Shown here: positions 1 through 7,778 of the stretch, piece by piece
Layout: every line of letters starts with the position of its first letter
Numbering within the stretch: position 1 is the stretch's first letter
Source of the DNA: Firmicutes bacterium UBA3936
GTDB taxonomy: Bacteria > Bacillota > Dethiobacteria > Dethiobacterales > Dethiobacteraceae
DNA: 12,294 nt
Reading direction: 5' to 3'
Assembly: GCA_002385745.1 (NCBI GenBank)
Contig: DGEC01000067.1
Coordinates: 1-12,294 of the forward strand
Position numbers and translations under genes: made by a program
The notes under the pieces: generated by a model
Seen by the model: the letters and a program-made list of their open reading frames with translations, nothing else
Databases searched by the model: none
What the model was told of the DNA's origin: nothing

Positions 1-435
1 TTTCGTCTTTTCAAAGTCTACAACTTTGACGTTGAGGAAAAATTGGGGGTCATCTCTGCAGAGCTCCATGGAAAACATAACGTCTTCGGCCGTAAGCGGG
101 TTGCCGTTTGAAAACGTTACGCCCTCGCGGATGGTTAGAGTGTAATTGAGGTCGCTTTTCCGGTCAAGCCCGGTGGCAAGCACCCACCTGCGGGAGCCGT
201 CGGCCCGGGTGTCATACAGCGGCTCATAAAAAGCGTAAAGTGGAGCAATGAAAGCGCCTGTGACTCCGAGCGGGTGAAGCGTCCCGCTGTCCTGCATGGA
301 CGCAATCCTGAGCGTTCTGCCGGGGGCTGCAGCATTGTTGTTGTCGGTATTTCCGCCGCCGCGGCATGACACAAGAAGCGACAGCAGCAGCAGAACTACA
401 AGCAGCAGGGCCGGCAATTTTCTTGTCTTCTTCAT
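1..435 (-). CDS. Peptide-type ABC transporter substrate-binding lipoprotein (family 5), partial
   Basis: This is the N-terminal 145 residues of an extracellular solute-binding protein; the rest lies beyond the window's left edge. It would capture peptides (or a similar solute) outside the membrane and deliver them to the permeases encoded upstream. Translating from the ATG at 433-435 gives a basic start (MKKTRK), a Leu-rich hydrophobic stretch (about residues 7-22) and a lipobox-like LLVSC with the lipidated Cys at residue 24. A low-complexity Gly/Asn/Ala linker follows, then the start of the mature domain. The segments FYEPLYD, LTIREGVTFSNG and LTAEDVMFS are typical of SBP_bac_5 N-termini. 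A strong AGGAGGG site at 444-450 supports this start and touches the stop codon of the upstream ATPase gene, so the two are probably translationally coupled. Being last in the operon is less usual than being first. The true substrate (peptides, nickel, sugars or others) cannot be told from this fragment. Confidence 0.88.
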   Translation of the reverse strand, partial: MKKTRKLPALLLVVLLLLSLLVSCRGGGNTDNNNAAAPGRTLRIASMQDSGTLHPLGVTGAFIAPLYAFYEPLYDTRADGSRRWVLATGLDRKSDLNYTLTIREGVTFSNGNPLTAEDVMFSMELCRDDPQFFLNVKVVDFEKTK

Positions 436-449
436 TTTCTTTTCCCTCC

Positions 450-1406
450 TCATTTGTCCGTAATTTCCTGGTAACGGCAGCACAAAACAAAATGTCCCGG
501 TGAGCATTCTTCAAGTTTCTGCGGCCGGTTGCATTCTTTCCTGGCGTAATCGCAGCGTGCCATAAAACGGCACCCGGGCTTTGGATTTACCGGTGATGTA
601 ATCTCCCCGCGCAGCAGTATACGTTCTTTTTTGTTGTGAATGCTGAGAACGGGGATTGCCGACAGCAGCGCCTTGGAGTAAGGGTGGCGGGGGTTGCAGA
701 ACAATTCATCAGCCGGCGCTTTTTCGACAACCTGCCCCAGGTACATAACCATGATTTCATCGGATATGTACTTGACGACAGACAGGTCGTGGGTTACGAA
801 CATATATGTGAGGCCGCGTTCTTCCTGCAGGTCAAGCATCAGGTTTATTGTCTGCGCCTGAATAGAGACATCAAGGGCGGACACAGGTTCGTCGCACACA
901 ATAAACTTCGGTTCCAGCGCAAGCGCACGCGCGATGCCGATACGCTGGCGCCGGCCGCCGTCAAGCTCGTGCGGGTAAGAGTTTTCAAACCGGGCGGCAA
1001 TGCCCACCGTATCCATCAGTTGCCTCGTCCTGTCAAGCATTTCGCTTTTGGACATGCCCCCGCGCAGGATCAACGGTTCCATAATGGCTTCGCTCACTGA
1101 CATGCGGGGGTTGAGTGAAGAATAGGGGTCCTGAAAAATGATCTGCATATCCTCCCGCAGGCGGCGCAGATCTTTTTTTGCCGGGTTTGTAATGTCCCTG
1201 CCTTCAAAGAATATCTGGCCGTCAGTCGGCTCGGTCAGGTGAAGCAATGTGCGCCCCAGTGTTGTCTTCCCACAGCCGGACTCGCCGACAACCCCGAGGG
1301 TTTTGCCCTTGTCCAGCGAGAAGTAAACACCGTCCACCGCATGCAGCAGCCCGGCACGGGTCTTGAAGTACTTTTTTAGGTTGCGTACTTCCAGCAGGGG
1401 AGTCAT
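450..1406 (-). CDS. Oligopeptide/dipeptide ABC importer ATPase, OppF/DppF type
   Basis: One of the two cytoplasmic ATPases that power the importer, 318 aa, the usual family length. Visible motifs: Walker A GESGCGKT (residues 41-48), Q-loop IIFQDP (Gln92), ABC signature region LDGGRRQ (148-154), Walker B FIVCDE (168-173) and H-loop His206. The C-terminal oligopeptide-transporter extension has Cys279, 285, 292, 301 and 309/310, a spacing known in this family and associated with an Fe-S cluster in at least one DppD-type structure. The signature has Asp where canonical LSGGQ has Ser; I recall this in clostridial OppF-type proteins but cannot verify it here. The open frame extends to 1487, but the start at 1404-1406 is preferred because it has an excellent AAAGGAGGTG site and overlaps the upstream stop as ATGA. 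Homology would also begin at MTPLLEVRNLKKYF. Opp, Dpp and related importers cannot be distinguished by sequence reading alone. Confidence 0.93.
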   Translation of the reverse strand: MTPLLEVRNLKKYFKTRAGLLHAVDGVYFSLDKGKTLGVVGESGCGKTTLGRTLLHLTEPTDGQIFFEGRDITNPAKKDLRRLREDMQIIFQDPYSSLNPRMSVSEAIMEPLILRGGMSKSEMLDRTRQLMDTVGIAARFENSYPHELDGGRRQRIGIARALALEPKFIVCDEPVSALDVSIQAQTINLMLDLQEERGLTYMFVTHDLSVVKYISDEIMVMYLGQVVEKAPADELFCNPRHPYSKALLSAIPVLSIHNKKERILLRGEITSPVNPKPGCRFMARCDYARKECNRPQKLEECSPGHFVLCCRYQEITDK

Positions 1407-2380
1407 GCCGCACCTCCTTTTGCCTTTATGCACTTGACGAGGTGCCCGGGCGCAATCTCCACTTCTCCCGGCGCCGTTTGCGAGCATTTTCTAACAGCTT
1501 CCGGGCAGCGGTCGTAAAAGCGGCAGCCCTGAGGCAATGCTGTCGGATCAGGCATCAGGCCCTTAATCGGCTTCAGCCGCCGTTCCCTGGAGTCCAGTTT
1601 AGGCAGCGAGCCGAACAAGCCAAGCGTATACGGGTGCGACGCGAAGTCGAAGATATGCTCCACGGTGCCGTATTCTACGATTTCGCCGGCATAAACCACG
1701 GCGACGGAATTGCAGGTGTTGGCGACAACGCCAAGGTCATGTGTAATCAGGACGACAGATGTGCCAAGCCGTTTTTTCAGGGACTGCATCATAGCAAGCA
1801 CCTGTGCCTGAATGGTAACATCGAGCGCAGTTGTAGGCTCATCGGCCAAAATCAATTCCGGATTGCAGGACAGTGCCATGGCTATCACGACACGCTGTTT
1901 CATACCCCCGGAAAACTGGTGCGGGTATTCACTGTATCGCTCCATCGGTATACCTACCATCTCAAGCATGTTGCAGGCGCGGCGTTCGGCTTCAGAGCGT
2001 GAAATCCTGTTGTGCAGCTGAATGGCTTCCGCTATTTGAAAGCCGACTGTTTCAATGGGATTGAGCGCGGTCATAGGGTCCTGGAAGATCATGGCGATTT
2101 TATTGCCGCGAATTTTGCACATCTCTTTTTCAGAAAGCTTCGTTATATCCCGGCCGCTGAAGAGGATTTCCCCTGAAACAATTTTTGCCGTATGCGGCGG
2201 TAGAATCCGGAGAATGCTGCGTGCGATTGTTGTTTTTCCAGCGCCCGTTTCACCCACAAGTCCGATTGTTTCACCTTTCTTAACCGCCAGGTTAACATTA
2301 TTAACAGCATGAATCACAGCATCGTCGGTATGATATTTGACCACAAGATTGCGTATTGCAAGCAAAATTTCCTTTGCCAT
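1403..2380 (-). CDS. Oligopeptide/dipeptide ABC importer ATPase, OppD/DppD type
   Basis: The second ATPase of the importer, 325 aa, expected to pair with the OppF-type subunit in the cytoplasm. Motifs are intact: Walker A GETGAGKT (43-50), Q-loop MIFQDP (Gln100), signature FSGGMKQ (156-162), Walker B LILADE (176-181) and H-loop His214. The C-terminal oligopeptide extension carries Cys286, 292, 299 and 317. The ATG at 2378-2380 follows a GAGGTGG ribosome site. The gene starts 9 bases after the permease C stop and ends in a 4-base ATGA overlap with the OppF-type gene, which indicates one polycistronic message. Unlike its partner it has the canonical Ser-Gly-Gly signature. Confidence 0.94.
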   Translation of the reverse strand: MAKEILLAIRNLVVKYHTDDAVIHAVNNVNLAVKKGETIGLVGETGAGKTTIARSILRILPPHTAKIVSGEILFSGRDITKLSEKEMCKIRGNKIAMIFQDPMTALNPIETVGFQIAEAIQLHNRISRSEAERRACNMLEMVGIPMERYSEYPHQFSGGMKQRVVIAMALSCNPELILADEPTTALDVTIQAQVLAMMQSLKKRLGTSVVLITHDLGVVANTCNSVAVVYAGEIVEYGTVEHIFDFASHPYTLGLFGSLPKLDSRERRLKPIKGLMPDPTALPQGCRFYDRCPEAVRKCSQTAPGEVEIAPGHLVKCIKAKGGAA

Positions 2381-2389
2381 GCCGCCACC

Positions 2390-3247
2390 TCAATTCTTCA
2401 GACGCGGGTCCAGCGCATCCCGCAGCCCGTCTCCCAGTAAATTGCAGGCCAGAACGCTGATCATAACGCAAAGGCCGGGATACAGCGCATGTGTCGGGTA
2501 TTCCCTCATCACTTTCCTGGCTTCGGAAATCATCGCACCCCACTCGGGGACGGGCGGTTGTACACCAAGGCCGATAAAACTAAGTGCCGACCCGGCCAGG
2601 ATGCAGCTGCCGACACCCATTGTAATTTGTACAATCAGCGGCCCGATGGCGTTGGGTACAATATGCTTTAAGATAATCCGGGCGTCGCTTGCATTGATTG
2701 CTCTCGCAGCTTCTATGTATTCTTTCTCGCGCACCGTTAAGACTGACGCCCGCATAATCCGCGCATAACCGGGCACTATACCAATGCCCAGTGCGATAAT
2801 TGCATTATGCAGGCTTGGCCCCATAACCGCCGCCAGTGAAACGCAAAGCAGGAACATGGGTATTGCCTGGTAGATATCGAGCAGGCGCATGCTCAAGTTA
2901 TCTACCCAGCCGCCGTAGAATCCCGCCACCGTACCCAGCGCGATGCCGATTGTGGCGGCAATGGCCACTGCAATAATTCCCATCTGCAATGACTGCCGTG
3001 CGCCGTAAATCAAGCGGCTTAAGATGTCGCGTCCCAGCCTGTCGTTGCCGAGTGGATGCCGCGCGCTCGGAGGGGCGTTGGCCAGTTTTGCATTTTGCTG
3101 TGAATAGGAGTGAGGGGCAAGAAGCGGCGCAAAGACGGCTGTCAGAATAAGCAGTATCAGGATAAAGAAAGCAACAACAGCCAGCCTGTTTTTTTTCAGT
3201 CGCCGCCAGATTTCAAAAATTCTCAATTGCTTGCGTTTCTTTTCCAA
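2390..3247 (-). CDS. ABC importer permease, OppC/DppC type
   Basis: Integral-membrane subunit, 285 aa, close to the usual OppC/DppC length. A basic N-terminus is followed by a first membrane helix (about 22-42), the OppC-type extracellular segment with HPLGNDRLGRD, and then a BPD_transp_1 core with about five more helices. The cytoplasmic coupling loop (EAA motif) is at about 177-199, with EAARAINASD followed by HIVPN. The C-terminus GDGLRDALDPRLKN is typical. The start is a TTG (3245-3247): the frame is open further upstream, but I see no ATG or GTG before the in-frame TAG near 3314. The ribosome site is weak (GGGGAAG). The start lies inside the end of the permease B gene (35-base overlap), so translation probably depends on coupling. 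Confidence 0.93.
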   Translation of the reverse strand: MEKKRKQLRIFEIWRRLKKNRLAVVAFFILILLILTAVFAPLLAPHSYSQQNAKLANAPPSARHPLGNDRLGRDILSRLIYGARQSLQMGIIAVAIAATIGIALGTVAGFYGGWVDNLSMRLLDIYQAIPMFLLCVSLAAVMGPSLHNAIIALGIGIVPGYARIMRASVLTVREKEYIEAARAINASDARIILKHIVPNAIGPLIVQITMGVGSCILAGSALSFIGLGVQPPVPEWGAMISEARKVMREYPTHALYPGLCVMISVLACNLLGDGLRDALDPRLKN

Positions 3248-4202
3248 CTTGCTTCCCCGCCTTTCTTTTAGCTTTTCCGGTGTACTGTAAACGGATCCTC
3301 GGGTCTACCAGGGCGAATATCACATCCACGATAAGAATAATCACCGCGAACAGGGCCGATACAATGAGGATGCCGCTCTGGATTACGGGGTAATCCCGGT
3401 TGTAAAGCCCTGTCATAATGTACTGCCCGAGGCCGGGAATTGAAAAGATGACTTCTGTGATCAGCGAGCCGCCGAGTGAAGTGCCGAAAATACCGCCAAT
3501 GACCATTATTACCGGGATCATAGCGTTTTTCAGTGCATGGCGGTAAATCAGCCTGCCGTCCGCAAGGCCTTTCGCCCTGGCAGTTGTTATATAGTCCTGC
3601 CGCAAAACCTCAAGCATGTCTGAGCGCATTTGTCTTGCTATCAGCGCAGCAAGGCCGAGGGCCATGGTGGCACACGGCAGTATCCAGCCCTGCCAGACGG
3701 CTACTCTGGAGATTGGCAGCCACCTGAGGCGGACTCCGAAAAAACGTATTAAAAGCAGCGCGAACCAGAAGTTCGGCATTGATACTGCAATCAGCGACAG
3801 GAAAATGGCGGCATTATCTTTCCAGCTGTGCTGATTTACCGCCGCAAAAATGCCGATTGGAATCCCGATCAGGACGGACAGCAAGGTGCCAAGCGTGACG
3901 AGCATAAGCGTATACGGGAAGCGCTCCAGCATTTCGTCGGCTACAGGACGCTTAGTCAGAAGTGAAGTGCCAAAATCCCCATGCAGCACGCTCCAAAGGA
4001 AGCGCCCGTATCGTACCGGAAGGGGATCGTTAAGCCCAAGTTCCTCCCGGAGCTCATCCACCTGTTCCTGTGTGGCCTGGGCGCCAAGTACCATCCTGGC
4101 CGGATCTCCCGGGGTAATGTCAATCAGAATCAGTACAACAAGCGAAATGCCGAGCATAACGGGTATCAGCATTAGCACCCGTTTTGCTATGTATCTTGCC
4201 AT
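3213..4202 (-). CDS. ABC importer permease, OppB/DppB type
   Basis: First gene of the importer operon, 329 aa. It has an N-terminal helix (about 8-28), the family-typical TPGDPA segment (30-35), the region VDELREELGLNDP, the GDFGTS motif (75-80) and a BPD_transp_1 core. The coupling (EAA) loop is at about 203-226, containing TARAKGLADG and RHALKN. The family usually ends near DPRIRLQ (300-306); here a basic tail of about 23 residues (KAKRKAGKQ and onward) follows and is encoded partly in the overlap with permease C. The ATG at 4200-4202 follows a good GGAGGTGA site. Upstream, 4203-4290 is AT-rich leader sequence with no promoter I would call confidently, even though a terminator separates this gene from glnS. 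Confidence 0.94.
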   Translation of the reverse strand: MARYIAKRVLMLIPVMLGISLVVLILIDITPGDPARMVLGAQATQEQVDELREELGLNDPLPVRYGRFLWSVLHGDFGTSLLTKRPVADEMLERFPYTLMLVTLGTLLSVLIGIPIGIFAAVNQHSWKDNAAIFLSLIAVSMPNFWFALLLIRFFGVRLRWLPISRVAVWQGWILPCATMALGLAALIARQMRSDMLEVLRQDYITTARAKGLADGRLIYRHALKNAMIPVIMVIGGIFGTSLGGSLITEVIFSIPGLGQYIMTGLYNRDYPVIQSGILIVSALFAVIILIVDVIFALVDPRIRLQYTGKAKRKAGKQVGKETQAIENF

Positions 4203-4290
4203 TTTTCACTCACCTCCGGGCCGGTTAAAAAACTTAAAATGCCTCTATGTAATTAAATGCCCGTTGCTTAAAAAATAGAAGAGAAGTTGC

Positions 4291-4330
4291 AATAAAAAAA
4301 CAGCCCCCACTGCTTGTGCAGTGTGGGGCC
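4291..4330 (-). terminator. Intrinsic terminator downstream of glnS
   Basis: Read on the minus strand, GCCCC-A-CACTGC pairs with GCAGTG-GGGGC around an ACAA loop: 11 base pairs with one bulged A (4303-4329). This is followed by TG and then a run of seven T (4294-4300). It starts 14 bases past the glnS stop and should end that transcript, so the importer operon needs its own promoter in 4203-4290 or depends on read-through. Confidence 0.92.
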
Positions 4331-4343
4331 GTCAAGTAATCGT

Positions 4344-6035
4344 TTATTTTTGCATTTTGGCCCAGCTGTCCCGCAGGCCGACAGTATAGTTGTAGACAAT
4401 TTTCCCTTTCTTTAAATCTTCCGGATCAAGATAGAAATAACCTTTGCGCATAAACTGGAAGCGGGTGCCGGGAGGAGCCGAGGCGGCGGCCGGTTCGGCC
4501 GGGACGTTTTCCAGGGTTGCCAGTGAATGGGGATTGATGCAGGCGGTAAAGTCCTCTTCGGCTTCCGGGTTTTCCTTTGTAAAAAGATTGCCGTACATCC
4601 GGACAGTGATTCTGGCCGCCTGGGCTGCCGCAACCCAGTGGATAACACCTTTGACTTTTTTGCCGCTCTTATCCGAGCCGCTTTTTGTCTCGGGGTCATA
4701 AGTGCAGTGAAGTTCAACCACCCGGCCGTCTTCATCCTTTATAACCTTTTCGCACTTAATAATATAAGCGCCCATTAAGCGTACCTCTTTTCCGGGGGAG
4801 AGGCGGAAAAATTTTTTGGGCGGGTTTTCCAAGAAATCCTCCCGCTCAATATAGAGCTCCCGGCCGAAAGGTACTTGGCGTGTACCGGCAGCTTTGTTTC
4901 CCGGCAGGTTCTCCAGGGTAAGCATTTCGGTTTTTTCGGCCGGCCAATTGGTGATAACAACTTTCAGGGGGTCCAGGACGGCCATTACCCGGTGGGCACG
5001 TGTGTTTAAGTCATTGCGAATACAGTGCTCCAGCAGTTCCAGGCTGACTGTGCTGTCTGCCCTGGCCACGCCGGCTTTTTCCTGAAAATCAGCAATGGCT
5101 TCCGGAGTTACGCCTCGCCTGCGCAAGCCGGAAATGGTCGGCATTCTCGGGTCATCCCAGCCGCTGACATATCCTTCTTCCACCAGGCGGCGCAGTTTGC
5201 GCTTGCTCATTACGGTGTAAGTCAGATTTAAACGGGCAAATTCCGTCTGCCGGGAACGGGTTTTTATCACTTCAGGCATTAGTTCCAGCGCATTTTCCAC
5301 GATCCAGTCGTAAAGCGGCCGGTGGTCGGTATATTCAATGGAACAGAGAGAATGGGTAATGCCTTCCAGAGCATCGGTAAAGGGATGATCAAAGTCATAC
5401 ATGGGATAAATGCACCAGGTGTCTCCCGTGCGGTGATGTTCAACATGTAAAATACGGTAAAGAACGGGATCGCGCATGTTGAGGTTGCCCGAGGCCATGT
5501 CAATTTTTGCCCGCAGGACGCGCGAGCCGTTTGGGAATTCTCCTTTGCGCATGCGCTCAAAAAGGTCCAGGTTTTCTTCTACCGAGCGGTTGCGGTAGGG
5601 GCTTTCTTTGCCCGGTTCTGTCAGTGTGCCGCGGTACTCCCTGATTTCTTCCGGGCTTAAGTCACAGACATATGCCTTGCCCGCCTGGATCAGGCGCCTG
5701 GCAAATTCATATTTTAGTTCAAAGGAATCAGAACTGTAATAAAGCCGGTCTTCCCAGTCTACACCCAGCCAGCGGAGGTCCTCAAGGATTGAATCAACGA
5801 ATTCCTGTTCTTCCTTAACCGGGTTTGTATCGTCGAAGCGCACATTAAATTTGCCGTTAAATGCCTTGGCCAATTTATAGTTAAGCAGAACTGCTTTGGC
5901 ATGGCCGATATGCAGGTAACCGTTGGGTTCAGGCGGGAAGCGGGTATGAACACGGCCGTCATTTTTGCCTTCTGCCACATCTTTGCTGATGAGTGTATAG
6001 ATAAAATTAGACTGCATTTCCGTTTCCTTTGCCAT
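4344..6035 (-). CDS. glnS: Glutaminyl-tRNA synthetase
   Basis: Charges tRNA-Gln with glutamine in the cytoplasm using ATP; class I aminoacyl-tRNA synthetase, 563 aa, close to the roughly 550 aa of typical bacterial GlnRS. The catalytic domain has PPEPNGYLHIGHAKA with HIGH at residues 42-45 and a KMSKS-type loop VMSKR at 275-279. The segment THSLCSIEYTDHRPLYDW (about 228-244) is characteristic of GlnRS rather than GluRS. The C-terminal half matches the beta-barrel anticodon-binding domains (ELYIEREDF, then VIHWVAAAQA). There is no YqeY-like fusion. The ATG at 6033-6035 follows a GGAGA site; a second in-frame ATG lies six codons later. It has its own promoter upstream and an intrinsic terminator downstream, so it is probably monocistronic, though read-through from the upstream flavoprotein gene is possible. 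No T-box leader fits in the short 5' leader. Confidence 0.97.
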   Translation of the reverse strand: MAKETEMQSNFIYTLISKDVAEGKNDGRVHTRFPPEPNGYLHIGHAKAVLLNYKLAKAFNGKFNVRFDDTNPVKEEQEFVDSILEDLRWLGVDWEDRLYYSSDSFELKYEFARRLIQAGKAYVCDLSPEEIREYRGTLTEPGKESPYRNRSVEENLDLFERMRKGEFPNGSRVLRAKIDMASGNLNMRDPVLYRILHVEHHRTGDTWCIYPMYDFDHPFTDALEGITHSLCSIEYTDHRPLYDWIVENALELMPEVIKTRSRQTEFARLNLTYTVMSKRKLRRLVEEGYVSGWDDPRMPTISGLRRRGVTPEAIADFQEKAGVARADSTVSLELLEHCIRNDLNTRAHRVMAVLDPLKVVITNWPAEKTEMLTLENLPGNKAAGTRQVPFGRELYIEREDFLENPPKKFFRLSPGKEVRLMGAYIIKCEKVIKDEDGRVVELHCTYDPETKSGSDKSGKKVKGVIHWVAAAQAARITVRMYGNLFTKENPEAEEDFTACINPHSLATLENVPAEPAAASAPPGTRFQFMRKGYFYLDPEDLKKGKIVYNYTVGLRDSWAKMQK

Positions 6036-6088
6036 GGCTTTCTCTCCTTCGGTTGTAATAGCCGGCCGCCGGGCGGCGGTCCTTCCTT

Positions 6089-6117
6089 ATTATAGCAGAG
6101 AATAACACAGTGGACAA
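6089..6117 (-). promoter_or_regulatory. glnS: Sigma-A-type promoter of glnS
   Basis: On the minus strand, TTGTCC (6112-6117, 4 of 6 to TTGACA) is followed by exactly 17 bases and a perfect TATAAT (6089-6094). Transcription would start near 6082, leaving a leader of about 47 bases. That leader holds a short GC-rich self-complementary element (about 6064-6080, GCCG/CGGC) before the ribosome site. The promoter lies 22 bases beyond the stop of the upstream flavoprotein gene. Confidence 0.82.
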
Positions 6118-6139
6118 AATCATGCCGTTACTACTTGAA

Positions 6140-7618
6140 TTACTTGTTTTTATCATATATCTTTTTTCTTTCTTTAGCAATTTCCCGGATTAGATTTTTG
6201 CCTTGCGCCATGCACATTGGCACGCCGCCGCCCGGAAAAACCCACTGACCCGTCATATAAAAGTTGTGCAATCCAGGCAATTTTTTTGGCAATGTCGTGC
6301 CAAATGTTTTTACTGTAGGTATCCAACCCTCATAAGATCCTTGCCAGTTTCCGGTATATCTCTCCCAGGTAACCGGAGTGGCAACATCAGCAACTTCGAC
6401 GTCATCCCTAATTCCAGGGAAAATATTCTCTAATATGCCAAGATAGGTTTTCAATATTCTTTCTTTTTCAGAGTAATATCTGTCTCTGTCTTTTTCGTAT
6501 AACTGCTTCCAATAAAAATAGTCAGTCTCTATTTGAGTTTGAAGAACACTTTTACCTTTTGGCGCAAAATGCGGATCGTGACAGTAGTGAAAAAAACCGG
6601 ACCAGAAAATTTCTTTGCCGTTAATGACAATCGGTTCGCGCAATTTAAAATCCGTTATTTCCGGCATGCCTGAAAAGTCTCTTTTTACCCCTAAACTAAT
6701 TGAGATTATTGGCGGCCATAGCTGCGGATTGCGATAGAAATGTTTAATTTTTTTGGGAAGGTACTTTCCTGCAAGCATCTCAAAGAGTGTCGTTCGGCCG
6801 TCACAAGCGGATATCACAATGTCTGCAGGTATAAAATTGCCGCTATCCAGCTCAATGCCGACAGCACAGGAATTTTTAACAATAATTTTTTTTACCCGGC
6901 ATTTATAGTGCACTTTCCCGCCCAACTCAATATATTTTCTTTCAATTTTATGTGCGAAGTTCAACGAACCGCCTAACGGGTAACCGGCTTCTTTACGATG
7001 CATAAAACTGAGTGGCATAACAGCCATCAATGCCGGTAGTTTTTTTACCGGGAACATCCGGTAAAGCATTTCTTTCAATTCATTATTATTGAACAGGTCA
7101 TCAAGAAACTCTTCAATTGATGTCATTTTAAGCTTTATAAAAGAGGGCATAAAGGGAAGAAGCTTAATAAATCCGGTTATGCCAAAACTCCCAAAATCAC
7201 CGTCCATCGGCGGATTAAAATTAGTATATTTTTTTAGAAGGTTGATGTATCTCTTGATCCCTTTTTTCTCTTCAGGAAATAAACGCAGTAATTCAGCCTC
7301 AAACATATTGATATCGGTATAAACAGTCATTGTCCGGCCATTTAAAGAGATAACCCGGAATTTATCAGTGTAGAAAAAATCAATGGAATCAGCTATGCCC
7401 AATTCTTTAAAAATTGGGTACAAACTTGTTTCCCTGTTTGACCCTATTACCCAATGCAGGCAATGATCGAAAAGGTAATCGCCTCTTTTCCAAGAAGTAC
7501 AAACACCGCCGGGCGTTGAGTGCATTTCATATATTTCCGATTGATAATTGTTCATTTGAGCATAACATCCGGTCGATAATCCGGCTATCCCGGCACCGAT
7601 AATTACAATTTTTTTCAT
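6140..7618 (-). CDS. FAD-dependent oxidoreductase, phytoene desaturase/retinol saturase-like
   Basis: A 492-aa flavoprotein of the CrtI/retinol-saturase superfamily, probably cytoplasmic or membrane-associated. The N-terminus is a Rossmann dinucleotide-binding fold: MKKIVIIGAGIAG with GxGxxG at 8-13, Glu31 at the end of the second strand, then STPGGVCTSW (34-43). The C-terminus has YMTGQWVFPGGGVP, the FAD-contacting Gly-rich region typical of these enzymes. It has no signal peptide. The substrate is unknown; no carotenoid genes are nearby. The ATG at 7616-7618 is chosen because the Rossmann motif begins directly after it. The frame is open to an upstream start at 7708, but those residues look like leader sequence. 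An AGGAGT site lies about 13 bases upstream, somewhat far. The gene is visibly more AT-rich than its neighbours, suggesting separate ancestry. No terminator is visible after it. Confidence 0.87.
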   Translation of the reverse strand: MKKIVIIGAGIAGLSTGCYAQMNNYQSEIYEMHSTPGGVCTSWKRGDYLFDHCLHWVIGSNRETSLYPIFKELGIADSIDFFYTDKFRVISLNGRTMTVYTDINMFEAELLRLFPEEKKGIKRYINLLKKYTNFNPPMDGDFGSFGITGFIKLLPFMPSFIKLKMTSIEEFLDDLFNNNELKEMLYRMFPVKKLPALMAVMPLSFMHRKEAGYPLGGSLNFAHKIERKYIELGGKVHYKCRVKKIIVKNSCAVGIELDSGNFIPADIVISACDGRTTLFEMLAGKYLPKKIKHFYRNPQLWPPIISISLGVKRDFSGMPEITDFKLREPIVINGKEIFWSGFFHYCHDPHFAPKGKSVLQTQIETDYFYWKQLYEKDRDRYYSEKERILKTYLGILENIFPGIRDDVEVADVATPVTWERYTGNWQGSYEGWIPTVKTFGTTLPKKLPGLHNFYMTGQWVFPGGGVPMCMAQGKNLIREIAKERKKIYDKNK

Positions 7619-7649
7619 CTGCTGCAGCCCACTCCTTATTTTTTTACAG

Positions 7650-7697
7650 CGGCTCCGCAAATTATTATTATGCCTGACAACCGGCATTCCGGAGCCG
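7650..7697 (-). repeat. 8-bp inverted repeat in flavoprotein gene leader
   Basis: CGGCTCCG (7650-7657) and CGGAGCCG (7690-7697) are perfect complements with 32 bases between them, and a small CCGG/CCGG element lies beside the upstream arm. In the minus-strand message this would be a stem ending about 10 bases before the AGGAGT ribosome site. There is no T-run after it on the minus strand, so it is not a normal terminator. Function unknown. Confidence 0.5.
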
Positions 7698-7778
7698 GCG
7701 ATTAACATTTTTTGTAATCAGTCTCTATAATTCCATAATAATCATTTATATCCTGCCATACTTAATTGAACCTGCTGT

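Noticed and set aside
636..1100. Plus-strand open frame of 154 codons opposite the OppF-type gene
   Set aside because: It is antisense to a well-supported ATPase with all motifs, and its product has no recognisable domain.
1407..1487. Longer start for the OppF-type ATPase
   Set aside because: The internal ATG at 1404-1406 has an almost perfect ribosome site and an ATGA overlap; the extension would lie inside the coding end of the OppD-type gene.
6036..6088. T-box riboswitch in front of glnS
   Set aside because: The predicted leader is only about 47 bases, too short for a T-box, and no specifier or antiterminator structure is visible; only a short GC-rich palindrome is present.
7619..7708. 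30-residue N-terminal extension of the flavoprotein
   Set aside because: The Rossmann motif starts at residue 5 of the shorter form, as is usual for the family, and the extra region includes the leader inverted repeat and the ribosome site.
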